A DNA stretch of 64,000 bases from Toxonevra muliebris (lineage: Eukaryota; Arthropoda; Insecta; Diptera; Pallopteridae). Under the pieces are notes generated by a model. It saw only the letters and a list, made by a program, of their open reading frames with translations. It searched no databases and had not been told where the DNA came from. This document shows, piece by piece, positions 23,091 through 34,029 of this stretch (its first letter is position 1; every line of letters begins with the position of its first letter). A program made the position numbers and the translations under genes. The stretch covers positions 98,641,340-98,705,339 of the forward strand of contig OY829326.1 of assembly GCA_963691655.1 (NCBI GenBank), read 5' to 3'.

Positions 23091-23575
23091 AAGTAGTTTC
23101 CCTTTGCATTTTAATTTCTGTTGTTTGAATGTTCGCACATAAAAACATCACTTCCGTTTGAGTCGTCATCTGTGTCATAATTTGTATTAAGTTCCTTTTG
23201 CCCAAATTTTTATTAATTATTTTCTTTTCCGATAGTGGGAATACTGTTAATCTCTCTATAATTTTTGATGATTCAATATCCCATGAAGGGCTTACCACGT
23301 CAAGAAAAGCTATTTCCCAATCCTTTGCGATTTCAGACTTCTTCGAATTAACTTGTGTGAAAGCGTTATGGTAGATAATTGCGTTTGCTTAGTACAATTC
23401 AGTTCAGTCGGTAGTTTTCAATATTTATTTCAATATTTAAATTAAATCATCGCATTTTCGTCAGCTTTTCGCTCAATTATTACAATAAAGAAAGTAACTA
23501 AAGATTCTCATATATTTGTATGCCTCTATTCATTCTGCGATTTATTGTAATCGCAATATTTCGTTGGATCATTCT

Positions 23576-24048
23576 CCGAAAGTATGCCTACTTTTTATTA
23601 AAATAAACTGATTAAAATACCGCACATTGGTTGTTTTGTCTGTAAATATAATGCCGGTTATGTTAAACTTTCGTACCGCTAGGTGGAGAGTGGTGAATTG
23701 CAACCCGAAAGTATGGTGTCTTATTCTTATTATAAACAAATTAAGAAAGGTGAATTTTTTTTATTAAAAATAGGACTCTGAAAGTATACCATGCTTTCAT
23801 TATTTTGGTTGTAAATATATTGGCGGTTATGTTAAATTTTCGTACCGCCAGGTGAAGGGTGGTGAATCGCGCCCTGAAAGTATGCTGTTTTTAATTAGAA
23901 TAAACAGATTAAGATAGGTGAATTTTTAAAATGAAAAATAGAATCGTAAAAGTATACCACATATTTACTATTTTTCCTGTAAATATAGTGCTGGTTATGC
24001 TAAGCTTTCGCATCGCTAGGTGGAGGGTGGTGAATCGCGATAGTATGT
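23576..24048 (+). repeat. Tandem array of three diverged units (about 130-175 bp)
   Basis: Units start near 23576, 23705 and 23873, each with CCYGAAAGTATG. Each contains TGTAAATATA, then GGTTATGYTAARYTTTCG, CGCYAGGTGRAGRGTGGTGAAT. The first unit is shorter. Divergence is high, so the array is old. No coding potential. Confidence 0.75.
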
Positions 24049-24149
24049 TATCACATGATGTGACGAGTGCAGAAGGGACACATTTTAGTTTTTTTCTATT
24101 AGATTTGGCACCTAATACATTAATAATATCTAGTATGTACCTAAAATAA

Positions 24150-25500
24150 ATACCAATACCTATAAAACTTCTATTATACCAATTCGGTTACACACACACA
24201 AACCATTGGTTAAGGTGTCAGAATTGGTCAAGCAGGTTTCAGTTTCTTTTGAGCATTCAGAGATGATGTACTAATATCCTGTGTGTCTGCTGAAAACGGG
24301 AAATTCGACATGAGGAGTTAAGTGTTAGAACCTAGAATAGCTAGAAAAAGTTAGTATTAGTATTAAAATTATTTAATAAGCTGGGAAAATCTACAATATT
24401 AGAAATGTGTTAAAAAAGAAAAAAATCGAGTTAATTCCCTGAAAGAAATAAATATTAAACAAGAACAAAAAAAAAAAAAAAATAAAAATGCTTGAAACAA
24501 TCATAACTAAGAGAGATAAAAACATATTGCCTAAAAACCCATGCATCTATAAAAGAAAAAGTAACGAAGACCCTAATTAAATTAAAAAAAATTGTACCTA
24601 AAACCTTTGAAAAACACATCAAAACTATTTAAAAACCAAAATTTAAAATCAAAATCTGCATACATAAGTGACTAAAAACTAGGATGAAACACGTATGTAA
24701 CTAGTATGATGTCAGTGCAGTGAACATGGTTAGTGAAAAAACATGAGTTAAAGAAACGTAGAACAGAGAAAAATACAAAACAACAAAAATCATATATTAC
24801 TGCATATGTATAGCTACCTCTATTCTTTAATCATCCACTTTGGGTGAAATTGGGTTTTTTTTGCTTACATTGCATAAAATCACTTAAGAATCCAAATAGA
24901 AATAAGTTCTCAGCGAGTTCTTTAACTTCGTATCTCCATTGGAACGAAAGCTATATGTATGAACATTTTAGTGTTACGGTGAATTTCTAATTTCTACTTG
25001 TGCTAATGCAAAGTGCTTCTAAAAAGGATCTAAACATTTTTCGACCAAATATTGAATACTGTGTCGAGAAATATTTAGATATAGTATGTTGGTTTTTTTG
25101 TTAAAGCCTAGTACTGTGATCATTCGTCTGGAATTTTATAAGCAACATCCATTTCTCAGTCGTGAAATTTGACATTTCAAGAGCAATTGTTGCAAGAGAA
25201 AGACCAGTTGTGCGAAATTATATTATTTTCGACTTGTGCAAATATTTAATTAAAATAAAATTGAATAAAAAAAGAAAAAATGTATAAGTTTTTGTGCGTT
25301 TATTTGGCAGCTGGTCCGAATAATTGTACAAGCTGCAGAAATTTTTGAAAGGCGTGGAGCAGTGCTCCCATACTTGCGGGAAGGAAGGACGAAGAGTCGT
25401 TTCCCAACCAATGTATGTTATTTTATTAAAATAAATTTTGTAAATGTTAATAATTATTCATATACAATATATTGTTTGAAGATTGAAATAAAATTGAAAT
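24150..25500. other. A+T-rich non-coding DNA
   Basis: No gene. A poly-A run lies near 24468, within a block of ATAAA-rich sequence (24350-24700). Confidence 0.45.
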
Positions 25501-25539
25501 AAAAGCATTCACTTTAGTGATTCGATATCTCTAGAAGAA

Positions 25540-26250
25540 AAATTTGCTGTTGTCTTCGAGTAAGTAGTAAATAAAAATTATGGATACATTAATAAAAATA
25601 TAGTTTTACTCAACACAGATATTTTGCTTCAATCTGTAGAACTAGCAAACACCATTTTGGAAAAATATTAAATGAAGTTTGCAATGACCCCAACAGAAAT
25701 GCTAAAAATATCGCAATATCGCTGGTGTAATTAATGGGAAGTATGTAGAAGTGAATTGCCCACCGAAATCAAGATGTTTTTTCTTTAGGTATGTTTACAG
25801 AAGGTTTATCCTTCTACTTTAGCATTGTCCTGTTGGCAACTACAAATTAACCTATTTGGAAGTAGGGGCTTATGGAGACGAAGGGGATGTGAATGTTTTC
25901 TACAAAGGTTTTTTGGGAGAATCTATCATGGATGGAAAATAGCAATTTTCACCTGATGGCGCGTTTCCTCTTCATCAACGTATTATGAAACCTTAGACAC
26001 CAGCAAAACATAAAAGACTTGAAGTTTCACAGCAAATATTCAACTATTGACTAAGCAGAGCAGAGAGATTAATGCCTTTGGAACATTGTTTTACTGTCTC
26101 TTCCGGAAAATGTTTTCTGATTTCAAAAATTTGTTTCCACTTCTGCATATCTGGAAAAGTAGACACTTAATTACGCTATTACTTTTTGATTTGACATTAT
26201 TCTTGGCTGTGTTTTGCGTGATTAATTTTATGAGTACAACTTCATAGTAC
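25540..26250 (+). pseudogene. PIF/Harbinger-like transposase remnant
   Basis: Three-frame reading from 25530 gives fragments in transposase order: SLEEKFAVVFE, INGKYVEVNCPPKSRCFFF (compare IDGKHV.IKCPP..G..FFNYK), VGNYKLTYLEVGAYGDEGD then VFYKGFLGESIMDG, and LSRAERL/INAFGTLFYCLFRKMF (compare LSRARR.VENAFG.L..RF). These are the central and C-terminal DDE motifs of Harbinger nucleases. At least three frameshifts and internal stops show it is dead. The terminal repeats were not located. Confidence 0.65.
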
Positions 26251-27040
26251 AACGACAAAATTATAAGATAGATTAAAATAAAAAATGGAGAGAAAGTGTG
26301 TGTTTATTTAACCGATATTATGTATCTCTCTATCTAAAATATTGAAGCTAAACGAATTAAAATCAATTACTTAAATTTATTCTTTTTTCAACTTCTGGTT
26401 GCAAATATTTATTTCTAAACCATGCATATTTTTTATAAAAATTACAGAAAAACGTCACAGATATATGAATACACACACACATATCCATAAATTTTGAAAA
26501 AATATTTGCTTGACATACATATACCAAAAATTCTTGAAATTCATTTTCATGTGCACCTTTTATTTAAAATTGCCACAAAATTCCATGAAAATGTCGGAAA
26601 AGCGAAAAATATTTACGAAAAAAAATCGTTTGTGAAGGCAACACTCATAAAGATGAAGAATGAAAATAAAAAGAGGCATAAAAAGGTAGAAGAGGAGAAG
26701 AAGAAAAAGTGAAACCAGATGTAACTAGTAGGTAAGAGGAAACATCGCAGTGTGTTGTGCACTGATTAAATGAAATAATTGCGTTTTGAAAAGTTACGAA
26801 CTTATATATACAGCCACACACACACATACGTACATACACATAGATACCCAATTGAACTTAGGATGAATGTAGGAGTACTCATCGAGCGATCCAATGCGAG
26901 TAGTGGATTACTCTCTATTGTTTCAGAGTTCTTGCATTTTGTACTCCTTTTTAACATTGCATATCCTAGGGCATGGAGTACTTGTTTTAACCTACAAAAG
27001 GAGTAATAAAGGAAGACACGATTACGAGCATGAGCTCACT
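26250..27040. other. Non-coding DNA with CA-type microsatellite
   Basis: A CACACA/TACATA run lies at about 26814-26845. Open frames in this stretch are lysine-rich or repeat-encoded and unconvincing. Confidence 0.4.
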
Positions 27041-27044
27041 TGAA

Positions 27045-27290
27045 TCTCATAGAAACTCCAAAATATTTGTTGCCAAAATTCTTGACGCCATGGAATTGTT
27101 GTCTAAAACGCCAGTAAGCACGCCGTCAATTGTGAGCCAAAGTTTAAGCCCCACAAAATTCTTATATTCATTTGTTCACTCATTTTTATTTTTTTTTTAT
27201 TTAAGTACTACTATTTTTTATTTTATTATTTTATTTTCTCCTGATCTTCTATTTAGTTGTCTTTTTCCAGGCTCGAATTTTTGACCTCTT
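27045..27290 (+). mobile_element. SINE-like element (copy 2 of the 22.5-kb family)
   Basis: Shares AAACTCCAAAATA, TTGCCAAAATTC.TGACGC and GTTGTCTA with 22505-22590. It then holds a T-rich middle and GGCTCGAATTTTTGACC (about 27270), a decayed B box. Polymerase III signals are weaker than in the first copy. Confidence 0.35.
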
Positions 27291-27299
27291 TGAGGGATA

Positions 27300-30200
27300 C
27301 GATTTTAAAGAAAATAAAAACTGCAGTTGCATAAAATTTTTTTAATTTCTAGCATTGCCAACTGAAGGAGAAAATGTAAATAAAATATTAAACTGTATGA
27401 CAATTAGTAATTTCAACTTTTTGAAGTGGGTTAAAATATACCCGACCATGCATAAAAACTAAACAAAAGGTGGGACAGGTTTTACCCTACCGAGCCCTAA
27501 AGAGTTAACTAGGCAAGAAGGAGTAAGATATACAAATTTGAACTACTCACACATCTTGTCTTTGTTTACCATTAATTTTAAAAATATCCCATACAAAATA
27601 ATGAAATTGTCTTATTGAAAGCCAAAAACTTTGTTACTGTTTTGAAGTTTTTCGCTTATTGCTCCTTTTGAAGTATTGAAATCATGCTCTTTTGAGGAGC
27701 AGTTATTAATTGTGCGACTGGGTGGGTACGTTTATACTTTAAAAGTATTCGTGTGTGTGTGTTTTAAAATACACACGCTTATGTAAAACTTTTGACGGAA
27801 ACCAACAAGGATGCATATTACCGTTTTAAAGTTTGGTTAAGAAGTCTTAAACAAGAGAAAGCGCCACAGAACAGGTGGGGGGAAAGAAGAAAAGGTTAAA
27901 CAAAACAAAAGGGAAAGAGGTGGGCAGTAGGTGAATTTGTGTTGCTGATTGTGTGCGACTGTGAGTTAAGGTAACATGCATATAAATATGTGTGAGTGAA
28001 TATATTTTTACATGTGCATATATGCGTGCGAATGTGTGTCTGTGTTTGTGCAGCAACATTTTAGAGTTTTTAATTGCGAGTGTAATATGCGAATTTTGCT
28101 ATTTGAAAGATTTTATGAGTGGGTAATTACACGCTGAAACCCTGGTTAATTGTATATACTCATATGCACAAATACATACATACATACATACATACATACA
28201 TTCATGTATCATAGTATGAGTAGCGGTGTTTGCGTAAGTTCGTATGCTGTATATTAGGTGACAACGCGTATGGATAAATGTATATACCCCATTTCTATGT
28301 GTATATATACATCTAAATGCGTGTATGGGTGTGTTTATTTATGTGAGTGTGTGTCAGTGTGTTAAGCCTGTTACAGTTGAGGTATGTTATTGGGGTTTGC
28401 TTTTATACTTTTTTTTTTTTATAAATTAGATTAGGTCTGAAACTGAAGCTATAGTATAAACAAAAAATTAAATATATGTATTAAAATATTAACTGAAGGT
28501 TAATTAAATAACAGGAAGTATATGTTGAAGGCACCTAAATCCAAAACCAGCCACAGCAACAAGAATGATGATGTGTTATTAAGAAATTTCGTTAGGGAAA
28601 AAATAAATATCTGCATGAAGAAGTAACAAACGAGATTATAAAATTAGGCATTTAAGATATTTAAAAATTAATTAAAAACTTAATATGCCATTTAATGTGC
28701 GTTTAAGAAGTTCATTGGAAAAGCACAGCTACAGATTCCTGGATACAGGAACAAAAAAATGAATTGATATGTGTTAGGATGAGGAATCTTTCACTCAGAA
28801 GTAAGAGTGATTTGAGTAGGAAATTATGTCAGAGTTTTGAACAGATAATGCTTCTTAATATTAATGATGTTCTGCTGGGAAATGAATGCTAATGGTTATC
28901 AATTGTTGGGTTCTATTTGACCAGAACAAACAGAATTCACTCTTAAATTTTTGTTTGTCCAAATATTTGTTGGAGTACTTTCAGTGGCAATCGGAACAAA
29001 ATATGATTGTGGCTTGTGGATAGCATTCCAACTGAGTTTGGAACATAATTGCTTCGAAATAAAATAGTGAGAGAGAAAGAATATGTATGGGAAATGAAAT
29101 CGTTATTAATTTCATTTGAGGCCGTCAATTTCATCAGTTTAAATGTAGATGTAGACTATAATCACATCACATCAGCACGTAATCTAGTATAATACAACCT
29201 TCCAGGGAAAGATAAAAGCAATCGAAAACATACATTGAAAATTCTAAGAGAGATTTCGAAATTTTTTCATCAGCTCATCTTGATTAACGATAACTCTATG
29301 GGTAAATTACTACATCAAGGGGAATTTAAAGAAATACTATTGGCTATCTCTTTGACTACCTAAAGTTAATTTTAATAAGCAATTAAGATCAAAGTTCTAG
29401 ACAAGTCGTTTTTCTTGTTATCGCTGCAGGTCTTATTTCTGAGGTCGAATGTACGGCAGGCATTTCATTCACCTACTAGCTCAGCTGAGTCCTGGGTATA
29501 TGCGTACAGTGAGGACGCAAATCGGTCCGCCCGACAGTGATTCGTTCCCACAAACAAAATTTAAAAAATTCTTAATGACAAAACTAAACAAATTTGGTGT
29601 CATTTTAAAGATAATACTCTAACGAAGAAAACTCCAAAAAACGTTGAAAAAAAATATTTTGTGTGGGTGCAAGAGCAGCTCAAAGTCGACAAATTTTTCA
29701 TTAAAATGTTGGATCGTTCGATTTAAGTTTTTTAGTCCGTCGAGTAAAAAACATCTGAAAAATTAATTTTTAATGATATCCTCTTAAAAGTTTCAGTTTT
29801 GTATTTGCAATTTATCAAGAAAATTTCTGGTGTTATTTATTAATCAAAATTTTAAAAGCTACAAATTCTGTAAAATCTAGAAAATATGTGATAATATGTT
29901 CATGTTTTCTCAATTTTAGAAGGTACTTTACTTTAGTAGAATACGTAAAAATATCTTCCGCTATATTTCGCTCTTAGGAAATAATTCAATTTGAAAATAG
30001 GTCTAAATAAAATTTTTTCGACTAAAATTGAAATTAGGCTTTTTTCCTTTGACCCTAAAAGTATGCAACCATGGTGAAAAATTCTCAATGTGTAAAAAGT
30101 CAAAAATCTTATTTATTAATATCACTTTTATTCCAACATTAAAGGATAAAATCCTTTAAAATCCTTTAAATCCTAAAAATTATTTAATTTTGTAGAAAGT

Positions 30201-30550
30201 CCAATATCAACATAATTAAATAAAATAAATTTTTTGAAGATCAAATCGTCCATTCTTGCACTATTGCTTGCCAAATATGGCGAACATACTAAATTTAAGC
30301 TTAGGTTGTGGCGAAACCCAAACAGGTTAAGCGACCCAAAATTTAATAGCACACTGATTTCATCAAAATCAGAGGGCTCTTTTTAATTTTGTCCCGTCGT
30401 TGTATGGGTTCAAATCATAGTGCGCCTCACTCTGAAGCCTTAGGCTTCAGAAGGGACATTACGTTTTTATTATTATCATTAAATTATTTTCAACTACATT
30501 AAATCTACAATTTCAACGCTAGCTTATAAATGTCTTACTTTAGATTTTTT
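27300..30550. other. Non-coding DNA with microsatellites and dispersed repeats
   Basis: Contains an ATAC run at 28172-28200, GTGTGT-rich sequence at 27950-28370, a diverged copy of the 8870-8965 repeat at about 28980-29080, and a CCTAAAAGTATGCAACC phrase at 30054. A short palindrome, CTGAAGCCTTAGGCTTCAG, lies at 30432-30450. No gene is visible. Confidence 0.45.
28172..28200 (+). repeat. ATAC microsatellite
   Basis: About seven uninterrupted copies of a 4-bp ATAC unit. Confidence 0.9.
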
Positions 30551-31248
30551 TGATTTTAATAGTCTACTTTTTGGTTTGAATTTTGTACTGAATTTTAGTC
30601 TGATATTGGTTTAACTTTTCCGTTTTTGATCTGAATTCTGGTTTGATTGTAAGTCAGAATTTTGTTCTATTTTAGTTTGAATTTTAAATCTGAATTTGGT
30701 TTGAGTTTTAATCCATGTTTGGTCTAAATTTTAATTTGCTTTTCAGCGTTTGCAGACCAGCATTTGATTTGATTTCTGGTCTAAATTTTGGTTTGTTTTT
30801 AACCCGTAAACCGCACACTTCCGAAAAATAACGTAAACCGCGCACATGGGTCCAGCGGACCCGAGCATGAAAAACGTTAATAACTCTTTTATGCATGCTT
30901 GGACTTTTTTGGCATATAGTTTAAGCATTGTTCAAGAGAGCTGCATAGTAGTTATTGTTCAAAAATTCATAACTTTTTTAGTTTTTAATATTTTTACTTG
31001 AAATTGTAACGGGAAGCATATCAAATACTATAGTTTATAATAAAAATAATTTCATAAGTGTTTCATGAAAAGAAGGTCTTTTTTTTAACTTTGAATGGGA
31101 AGAAATGAGAGTAAAAATGAAAAGTGCATCAGTCAGAGTTTGCATTATATATTTATAAAAAAAATTAATGAACATCACAAAAAAATGTTTTTGAGCATCA
31201 TTTATGTTCACATAATAGAATCAAATGGAAACCGTACACAAAATTTTG

Positions 31249-31377
31249 TTATTCATCTTCAGAAGCGTCGATACAATTATTACATCTCATAACGCGATGC
31301 TCATCGCAAATCGGGCGACGACAAACTACGCACAAGTTCTTAGATTTTCGGTCTTTATTCTTAGGACAGAATCTGAG
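31249..31377 (-). pseudogene. piggyBac transposase C-terminal cysteine-rich domain
   Basis: The - strand frame ending with TAA at 31249 reads RFCPKNKDRKSKNLCVVCRR, then PICDEHRVMRCNNCIDASEDE. This is the RING-like C-terminal zinc domain of piggyBac transposases (CPK..R.TK..C..C....C.EH), which binds the element's ends. The frame is open until about 31377, where reverse-transcriptase sequence of the opposite strand begins, so the catalytic DDD core has been lost from this copy. Confidence 0.85.
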
Positions 31378-31378
31378 C

Positions 31379-32224
31379 TATATCAAAATTTTGATGTATG
31401 CTGATGATGTAAAACTGTTTATTTCACACTATTCTGATGAGGCGTACAATTTGCTTCAATCTGACCTCACGGCATTATCACATTGGTGTCAGATAAACTT
31501 AATGTTTTTAAATTTAAAGAAATGTAAGTCTATGGTCTTTTCGAGACGTCAGCCAATTCCTTCACATTACTTTATAAATGATTATACCCTGGAGGTAGTG
31601 AACACTTTTACTGATTTGGGTATAGTTATGGATCCTAAAATGCGTTTTAATCTGCACATCAATATGTGTGTTAATAAAGCAAAGGGAATTTTTGCATTCG
31701 TTAAAAGATGGGCTATTGAATTTAGTGATCCGTATATAACAAAAACACTTTTTACGGCACTGGTAAGACCTGTTTTGGAGTATGGTTCAACAGTTTGGAG
31801 TCCTCAATATAATTGCTATAAAGACAGACTTGAGTCAGTTCAAAAACAGTTTCTCTTGTTTGCGTTAAGAAATTTACGTTGGAACCCATTACATAATTTA
31901 CCTTCTTACATAAATCGTCTCAAACTTATTGACCTACCGACATTAGACAGCAGAAGAACTATGCTGAATGTTATGTTTATGACTAAATTACTGAACGGTG
32001 ACATTCATTCTGAATTTCTACTAAATAAAATTGACTTAAATATCCCAAATCGTTGTTCAGGGTATCCTATCTTGATTAAATTGAGTACTTGCCGATCTAA
32101 CTATGCCCAAAATGATCCATTACGTTGCATGTGCAATGGTTTCAACAACCAACATGGCTTGTTTGATATAACTGATTCCTTATTTTCTATAAAACAAGCA
32201 ATTTTAAATTCCTTAAATGATTAA
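31379..32224 (+). mobile_element. LINE reverse-transcriptase C-terminal fragment (Jockey/CR1-type), open frame
   Basis: The frame reads ILMYADDVKLFIS at its start; YADD is the catalytic motif of reverse transcriptase. It continues with LNLKKCKSMVFSR, FTDLGIVMDPKMRF, KRWAIEFSDPY, LVRPVLEYGSTVWSP and LESVQKQFLLFALR, ending LNSLND at 32224. This is the usual order of thumb and C-terminal motifs in Jockey/CR1-like ORF2 proteins. It is 5'-truncated at the YADD motif, as is common for LINE insertions, but has no stop in about 280 codons, so it may be young. A sister copy lies on the - strand at 57217-58823. Confidence 0.88.
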
Positions 32225-33495
32225 ACAGCTGATGATTCTAATCTGTAGCTTTTTTGAGGTTAAAGTCGAAAAAAATCTGAACTGTAAGACGTTAATACTT
32301 ACACTCAAAATATGCACAACACACAAAAAAAAGGTAGAAATTTTTTTCGTTTTTTTTTTCACCAAAATATACGTAAACCGCACATTCGGGTTTACTGGAC
32401 CCGAAGAAAAATTTATTGTGCAGATGAACACCTGGCTGCTACCAAACATTTCGGCGGGAACCGGAAACTATGCAGGCCTATTCTAGTACCCCCAAACTAT
32501 AACAGATGGCACTGACATTACCGTTTGAACACGATCTTTAGACGGTACATCAACTCAAAGTTGGACCGGGTCTCCTGGACCCTGTGTGTGGTTAACGGGT
32601 TAATTTGTATTTGGCGTCTTTTTAGCCTCAGTTTTAATATAACTCTTAGTTTGAGTTGTGGTTAATATTTTCGTCCGAATTGGCTTGATTTTGATACTAT
32701 TTTGTTCTGAATTTTGGTCCGTAATCGTTCTGAATCTTGTTTTAAAATTTGGTTTGAATTCGTCTGGAATTTTGGTCTAGCTTTTGCTTAATTTAAGTTA
32801 AAATTTTTTGATGTAAATATTTATCAGAATTTTGGTCTGAATTTTGGGTTACTTTCGTTCGGTATTTGGTGTCATTTTGGCCTAAAATTTTGTCTAATTA
32901 TTGGTCTGAGTTGTGGTCTAAATTTTTTTTTGAATTTTGGAATGAATTTTAAAACTGATTTTGGTTTTGATTCGGTCTGAATTTTGGGTTTTCAGTTTGA
33001 GTATTGACCTGAATTTGATCTCATTTTGGTTGGTTTTTGTTGGAATTTTGTTCCGATTCGTGGTCTTTGTTTTTTTTACCGCTTGTTGCCCGGTACCCGA
33101 AAGCGTGTACGGATCTCGTTGAAATTTAAAATGTATTGGTTTTTTGGTCAAATTAAGATATATTTACATTTTAAGTAATGTATAACAAGCTTAAAGAACG
33201 TATTTAATTTTTCATAAAAATTAAGTGCTTGGTTATAGAGTTGTGAGATCGTAAATTCACCACCAGGCCGATATTAATAGTGATATCGATGCTAAGAGTG
33301 ATATGAATATATATTTTAAAAATTTGTTTAAAGTACTATCCAAATAAACTGTTATCTTATTTTAATTTTTTTCCGGGTTTTTGTTTCGACCAAAAATGAC
33401 TCAAAAAATGGAGATGTATCAAATTGTTTCATCAAAATTTTTTCTCAAAGGAAATTTAAATTTCTTTTAAATTGTTTTCTCAAAATAGATCATTT

Positions 33496-33963
33496 AAGAA
33501 TATAAATCCATCAGAAAGTTCCTAATCAAGATTTTGATCTAGATTTTTTATCTGAATTTGGTTCTTTTCTTGGTTTGAATTTCGATCTGAAAAAAGCATT
33601 TGAATTTTAGTTTGAAATTTGGTCGAAATTTCCGCCTAAAATTATATCCGATTTTAGTTTGAATTTTGGTTTCAGTTTTGTTCCATCTATCTTTTAATTT
33701 TTGACCTGTATTTGGTAAAATTTCATTTACGAATATAAATCCATCAGAAAATTCCTAATCAAGATTTTGGTCTAGATTTTTGATCTGAATTTGGTTCTTG
33801 TCTTGGTTTGAACTTCGATCTGAAAAAAGCATATGAATTTTAGTTTGAAATTTGGTCGAAATTTCCGCCTAAATTTTTATCCGATTTTAGTTTGAATTTT
33901 GGTTTCAGTTTTGTTCCAAGTTTTTTTTTAATTTTTGACCTGTATTTGGTAAAATTTTTGCAC
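33496..33963 (+). repeat. Direct tandem duplication of about 233 bp
   Basis: 33496-33730 and 33731-33963 are nearly identical (GAATATAAATCCATCAGAAA through ATTTTTGACCTGTATTTGGT), with a few substitutions. It is a recent doubling of part of the TTTGGTCTGAAT minisatellite. Confidence 0.85.
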
Positions 33964-34029
33964 TAGTTTTTGTTCTAGGTCTGGATTTTGGTCGATAGTG
34001 AGTCTGATATTTATCTTTTAATTTAGTAA

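Larger units (their letters stand above)
30803..32599 (-). mobile_element. piggyBac-like element, internally rearranged, with nested LINE piece
   Basis: TTAA lies at both boundaries (30799-30802 and 32600-32603). The left end is CCCGTAAACCGCACAC and the right end, inverted, CCCGTTAACCACACAC (14 of 16 match). Palindromic GGGTCC..GGACCC words lie inside both ends (near 30848 and 32571), with extra TACGTAAACCGCACA near 32370. TTAA targets and CCC-starting ends are diagnostic of piggyBac elements. Only the transposase C-terminus remains, and a reverse-transcriptase fragment occupies the centre. It sits within a minisatellite that continues on both sides. Confidence 0.85.
30560..34020 (+). repeat. 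Degenerate minisatellite of TTTTGGTCTGAATT-type units
   Basis: Variants of a 12-17 bp phrase (TTTTGGTYTGAATTT, TTTTAGTTTGAATTT, TTTGGTCTAAATTTT) recur from about 30560 to 30798, 32604 to 33110, and 33530 to 34020. The array is split by the piggyBac-like element at 30803-32599 and by ordinary DNA at 33110-33530. It makes no long open frame. Confidence 0.75.

Noticed and set aside
30432..30450. 19-bp palindrome CTGAAGCCTTAGGCTTCAG as a terminator or regulatory site
   Set aside because: Such short palindromes arise by chance and there is no neighbouring gene.
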